A stretch of DNA of 8,230 nt. Source: Rhodospirillaceae bacterium. Lineage in GTDB: Bacteria; Pseudomonadota; Alphaproteobacteria; UBA11136. Every line of letters starts with the position of its first letter. The first letter of the stretch is position 1. A program made the translations under genes and the position numbers. The stretch covers positions 9,090 to 17,319 of the forward strand of contig NZAO01000030.1 in assembly GCA_002686135.1 (NCBI GenBank), read 5' to 3'. Shown in pieces: positions 6,629 to 8,230 of the stretch. The notes beneath the pieces are model-generated. The model made no database searches and was not told the origin of the DNA. It saw nothing but the letters and a program-made list of their open reading frames with translations.

Positions 6629-6641
6629 TTGTGCGCTGCAA
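6629..6641 (-). promoter_or_regulatory. Operator-like site 2, upstream of the phasin -35
   Basis: Read on the minus strand this is TTGCAGCGCACAA, matching site 1 at 11 of 13 positions but in inverted orientation. It starts 6 bases upstream of the -35 box. Together with site 3 it forms an almost complete palindrome. Confidence 0.55.
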
Positions 6642-6648
6642 TATAATA

Positions 6649-6661
6649 TTGCGATGCACAT
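6649..6661 (+). promoter_or_regulatory. Operator-like site 3, distal
   Basis: TTGCGATGCACAT matches site 1 at 10 of 13 positions in the same orientation. Its centre is 20 bases from the centre of site 2, about two helical turns, so two bound dimers would lie on the same DNA face. Confidence 0.5.
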
Positions 6662-6718
6662 AGACGAAGGCTACGTGGGAAGGACGTTTCCGCAGGGAAG
6701 GCGCCGCCGGCGAGGCCC

Positions 6719-6740
6719 GTGGTTTCTGTGGTTTTTGTGG
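6719..6740. repeat. Short tandem 9-base repeat after proC
   Basis: Two and a half imperfect copies of GTGGTTTCT/GTGGTTTTT/GTGG lie just 3' of the proC stop. They are too short and few to suggest a function. The rest of the 82 bases between operator site 3 and proC shows nothing I can assign, and no clear T-tailed terminator follows proC. Confidence 0.4.
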
Positions 6741-6743
6741 CAG

Positions 6744-7574
6744 TTAGCTGGAGAGCCGGCGCACTCGCGCGGTCGCCGCGGCCACGGCCTCGGTGAGAAG
6801 CGTCCGCAGCCCCGGCTCCGCCATCAGCACCTCCAGCGCCGCCTCAGTGGTGCCGCCGGGGCTGGTGACGTCTTTGCGCAGTTCGGCCGCCGTTTCGTCG
6901 GAGTGCTCCAGGAGCGCTCCGCTTCCCGATACCGTGGCTCGGGCAAGCTGTTGGGCCAGGTCTTCGTCGAGCCCGGTGGCGACCCCGGCCTGGGCCAGAT
7001 ATTCAGCCAACAGGAACACGTAGGCCGGGCCGCTTCCCGAGACCGCCGTCACCGGATCAAGAAGGTCTTCGGATTCGACCCAGGCAAAGGCGCCCACCGC
7101 CGTAAACAGGCCCGCGGCAAGGACGCGCTGGTCCTCGCTGACGGAGGGGCTGGCGCAGGCCACGGTCATGCCGTGGCCGATGGCCGCGGGCGTATTAGGC
7201 ATGGCGCGGACGATGGCGGCGTCGGTTCCCAGGTGTCGAGCCAGGGACTCAACGGTGCATCCGGCGGCGATGGAGACGAAAAGCGGCCCCGCATCCGGCT
7301 CGCTGCCGCCAAGTCCGGTGTAACCGGGAAGCGTTTCCTCCATTACCTGCGGCTTGACGGCGAAGACCACCACTTGCGGCGCGTCTCCAGTTTTGGAAAA
7401 ATCGGGAAGGACGGTAAGGTTATAGCGCTCACGGAGAGCCGCGGCGGTGTTCTCCTGGGGTTCCACCACTGTCACCGCGGCGGCACGGAGACCGTTGCCG
7501 AGCCAGCGTTCAAGCAGGGCACCTCCCATCTTTCCGCAGCCCACAAGAAGCAGGGAAGAGGGCAGCGCCGTCAC
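6744..7574 (-). CDS. proC: Pyrroline-5-carboxylate reductase ProC
   Basis: Catalyses the last step of proline synthesis, NAD(P)H-dependent reduction of pyrroline-5-carboxylate, in the cytoplasm. Starting at the GTG at 7574 the product is 276 residues, against about 269 for E. coli. The Rossmann motif LLVGCGKMGGALL lies at 9-21, VVFAVKPQVM at 69-78, VRAMPNTPAAIGHG at 122-135, the active-site helix VSGSGPAYVFLLAE at 178-191 and the signature KDVTSPGGTTEAAL at 234-247. The frame stays open for 76 codons upstream, but that part lies inside the preceding gene and does not look like ProC. The GTG start overlaps the preceding stop as GTGA. With little ribosome-site spacing, translation probably depends on coupling to the YbjN-domain gene. 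Confidence 0.94.
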   Translation of the reverse strand: MTALPSSLLLVGCGKMGGALLERWLGNGLRAAAVTVVEPQENTAAALRERYNLTVLPDFSKTGDAPQVVVFAVKPQVMEETLPGYTGLGGSEPDAGPLFVSIAAGCTVESLARHLGTDAAIVRAMPNTPAAIGHGMTVACASPSVSEDQRVLAAGLFTAVGAFAWVESEDLLDPVTAVSGSGPAYVFLLAEYLAQAGVATGLDEDLAQQLARATVSGSGALLEHSDETAAELRKDVTSPGGTTEAALEVLMAEPGLRTLLTEAVAAATARVRRLSS

Positions 7575-8074
7575 GCCTCGCCGACCGTCACAAGAAGAGC
7601 AGCCTCGATGGCCTGCAGCGGCGTGCGGCCGCCCCATATCACAAGCTGGAAGGCCGGGTAAAAGCGTTCGGATTCGGAAAGCGCGATGTCCACTAGGTCT
7701 TCCAGCTGTTCGACGCTGGCGCCGCGCACACCGCGCAATAGCACCCCGTGACGGAAGGACAGCAGGCGGGACTCGGAGCCGAGACCGAAATGACCCACCC
7801 ATATCCGCTCGTTGACCAGGGACAGCAGCACACGCACCTCCGTGGTCTTGGCCTCCGGCACCTTCATATCATAAGCGCAGGAGAACTGCATGGCGCTGAT
7901 TTCCTCGGCCCAGCCGAAATAAAGGCGGTAATCGCACCACTGGCCGGAAAATTCCACCACCAGTTCACGGTCGCTGGGGCGGTCGAATGGCCACTCGTTG
8001 GAGCTGACGATTTCTTCCATGAGATCGAGAGGGTTGACCGGAAGCTCCCCGGCCTCCATGGGATGAATAGACAC
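7571..8074 (-). CDS. YbjN-domain protein encoded upstream of proC
   Basis: A soluble protein of 167 residues with the YbjN fold, related in shape to type III secretion chaperones; its biochemical role is not established. The N-terminal part has NPLDLMEEIVSSNEWPFDR (14-32). The family core GQWCDYRLYFGWAEEISAMQFSCAYDMKVP covers 44-73, followed by LVNERIWVGHF (86-96) and FRHGVLLRG (107-115). The C-terminal part has ASVEQLEDLVDIALSESERFYPAFQLVIWGG (119-149). I chose the GTG at 8074 because AAGGGGGG lies 7 bases upstream; a TTG at 8095 or an ATG at 8059 (no ribosome site) are alternatives. It overlaps proC by 4 bases, so the two are co-translated. This pairing is, to my memory, common in alphaproteobacteria, suggesting a shared role, but that is inference. 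Confidence 0.85.
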   Translation of the reverse strand: MSIHPMEAGELPVNPLDLMEEIVSSNEWPFDRPSDRELVVEFSGQWCDYRLYFGWAEEISAMQFSCAYDMKVPEAKTTEVRVLLSLVNERIWVGHFGLGSESRLLSFRHGVLLRGVRGASVEQLEDLVDIALSESERFYPAFQLVIWGGRTPLQAIEAALLVTVGEA

Positions 8075-8081
8075 GACCACG

Positions 8082-8089
8082 CCCCCCTT
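8082..8089 (-). promoter_or_regulatory. Ribosome binding site deciding the YbjN-gene start
   Basis: AAGGGGGG on the minus strand is a strong Shine-Dalgarno element. It lies 7 bases before the GTG at 8074 and downstream of the TTG at 8095, favouring the GTG start. Confidence 0.6.
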
Positions 8090-8149
8090 GCGCAAGCCCC
8101 CGACACGAACCCCGCAACATACGAGATGTCGTAAAGCTTGGGTATATAC

Positions 8150-8163
8150 ACACTACGGAGTGT
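8150..8163. repeat. Small inverted repeat upstream of the YbjN gene
   Basis: ACACT (8150-8154) and AGTGT (8159-8163) flank ACGG. A minus-strand TATATA (8148-8143) lies beside it, with a CTGGCA 19 bases upstream as a poor -35. It may be an operator over a weak promoter, but short repeats like this arise by chance. Nothing else is evident from 8164 to 8230. Confidence 0.3.
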
Positions 8164-8230
8164 AGGGTGCCAGAATGGCGACCCCCGCGCAACATAGATT
8201 TATGCGTTTGTGCGTATGAACACGCTATAT

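Noticed and set aside
6642..6647. TATAAT on the plus strand inside the palindrome, a possible divergent promoter
   Set aside because: There is no acceptable -35 at 16-18 bases and no plus-strand gene follows. The match is a by-product of the AT-rich palindrome centre.
6681..6720. GC-rich hairpin-like sequence after proC as a terminator
   Set aside because: Pairing is short and ambiguous, and no T-run follows on the minus strand.
6591..7661. Open frame of 356 codons on the plus strand, antisense to proC
   Set aside because: The product is a low-complexity Arg-, Gly- and His-rich string and starts within the phasin promoter. ProC motifs on the minus strand explain the region.
7575..7802. N-terminal extension of ProC by 76 codons to 7802
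   Set aside because: It lies wholly inside the YbjN-domain gene in another frame, is Arg- and Gly-rich, and precedes the normal ProC N-terminus. The GTG at 7574 gives the family length.

Overview
This window looks like ordinary chromosomal sequence from an alphaproteobacterium, most likely a PHB-storing member of the Rhodospirillales. The basis is the tightly packed, GC-rich coding, the style of the branched-chain aminotransferase N-terminus, an OmpR/EnvZ-like pair, an MATNPxYPF-type phasin, and a YbjN-domain gene fused by overlap to proC. These are family-level recollections, not database results. I see no mobile element, CRISPR array, tRNA, rRNA or phage gene.

Layout. (1) Positions 1-2540, plus strand: a molybdenum-cofactor operon, mobB-moeA-moaD-moaE, with gaps of 5 and 4 bases and one 4-base overlap. 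An upstream gene probably runs off the left edge. (2) Positions 2541-2850: a sigma70-like promoter, a small terminator-like hairpin and an unrecognised ORF of 64 codons. Its stop overlaps the stop of the convergent gene. (3) Positions 2847-3746, minus: branched-chain amino acid aminotransferase (ilvE). (4) Positions 3747-3862: divergent intergenic region with weak promoter candidates. (5) Positions 3863-5933, plus: OmpR-type response regulator and EnvZ-like sensor kinase. (6) Positions 5934-6065: a strong bidirectional hairpin and a weaker second one between convergent genes. (7) Positions 6066-6527, minus: a phasin. Its upstream region (6528-6743) holds a very good sigma70 promoter flanked by three copies of a TTGCnnTGCACAA-like site. 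(8) Positions 6744-8074, minus: a YbjN-domain gene and proC, overlapping by GTGA. Positions 8075-8230 are upstream leader.

How the genes work together. MoaD and MoaE make molybdopterin from cyclic pyranopterin monophosphate. MoeA inserts molybdate, and MobB assists formation of the guanine dinucleotide form, so the organism should have bis-MGD or related molybdoenzymes. IlvE and ProC are core amino-acid enzymes. The regulator and kinase form a membrane signalling pair with no target visible here. The phasin coats PHB granules, and its operator arrangement suggests control by a PhaR-type polymer-sensing repressor.

No wholly new system is evident. The most interesting signals are the phasin promoter architecture, the altered H-box of the sensor kinase (HDLGTVLTR) and the unassigned small ORF with its hairpin leader.
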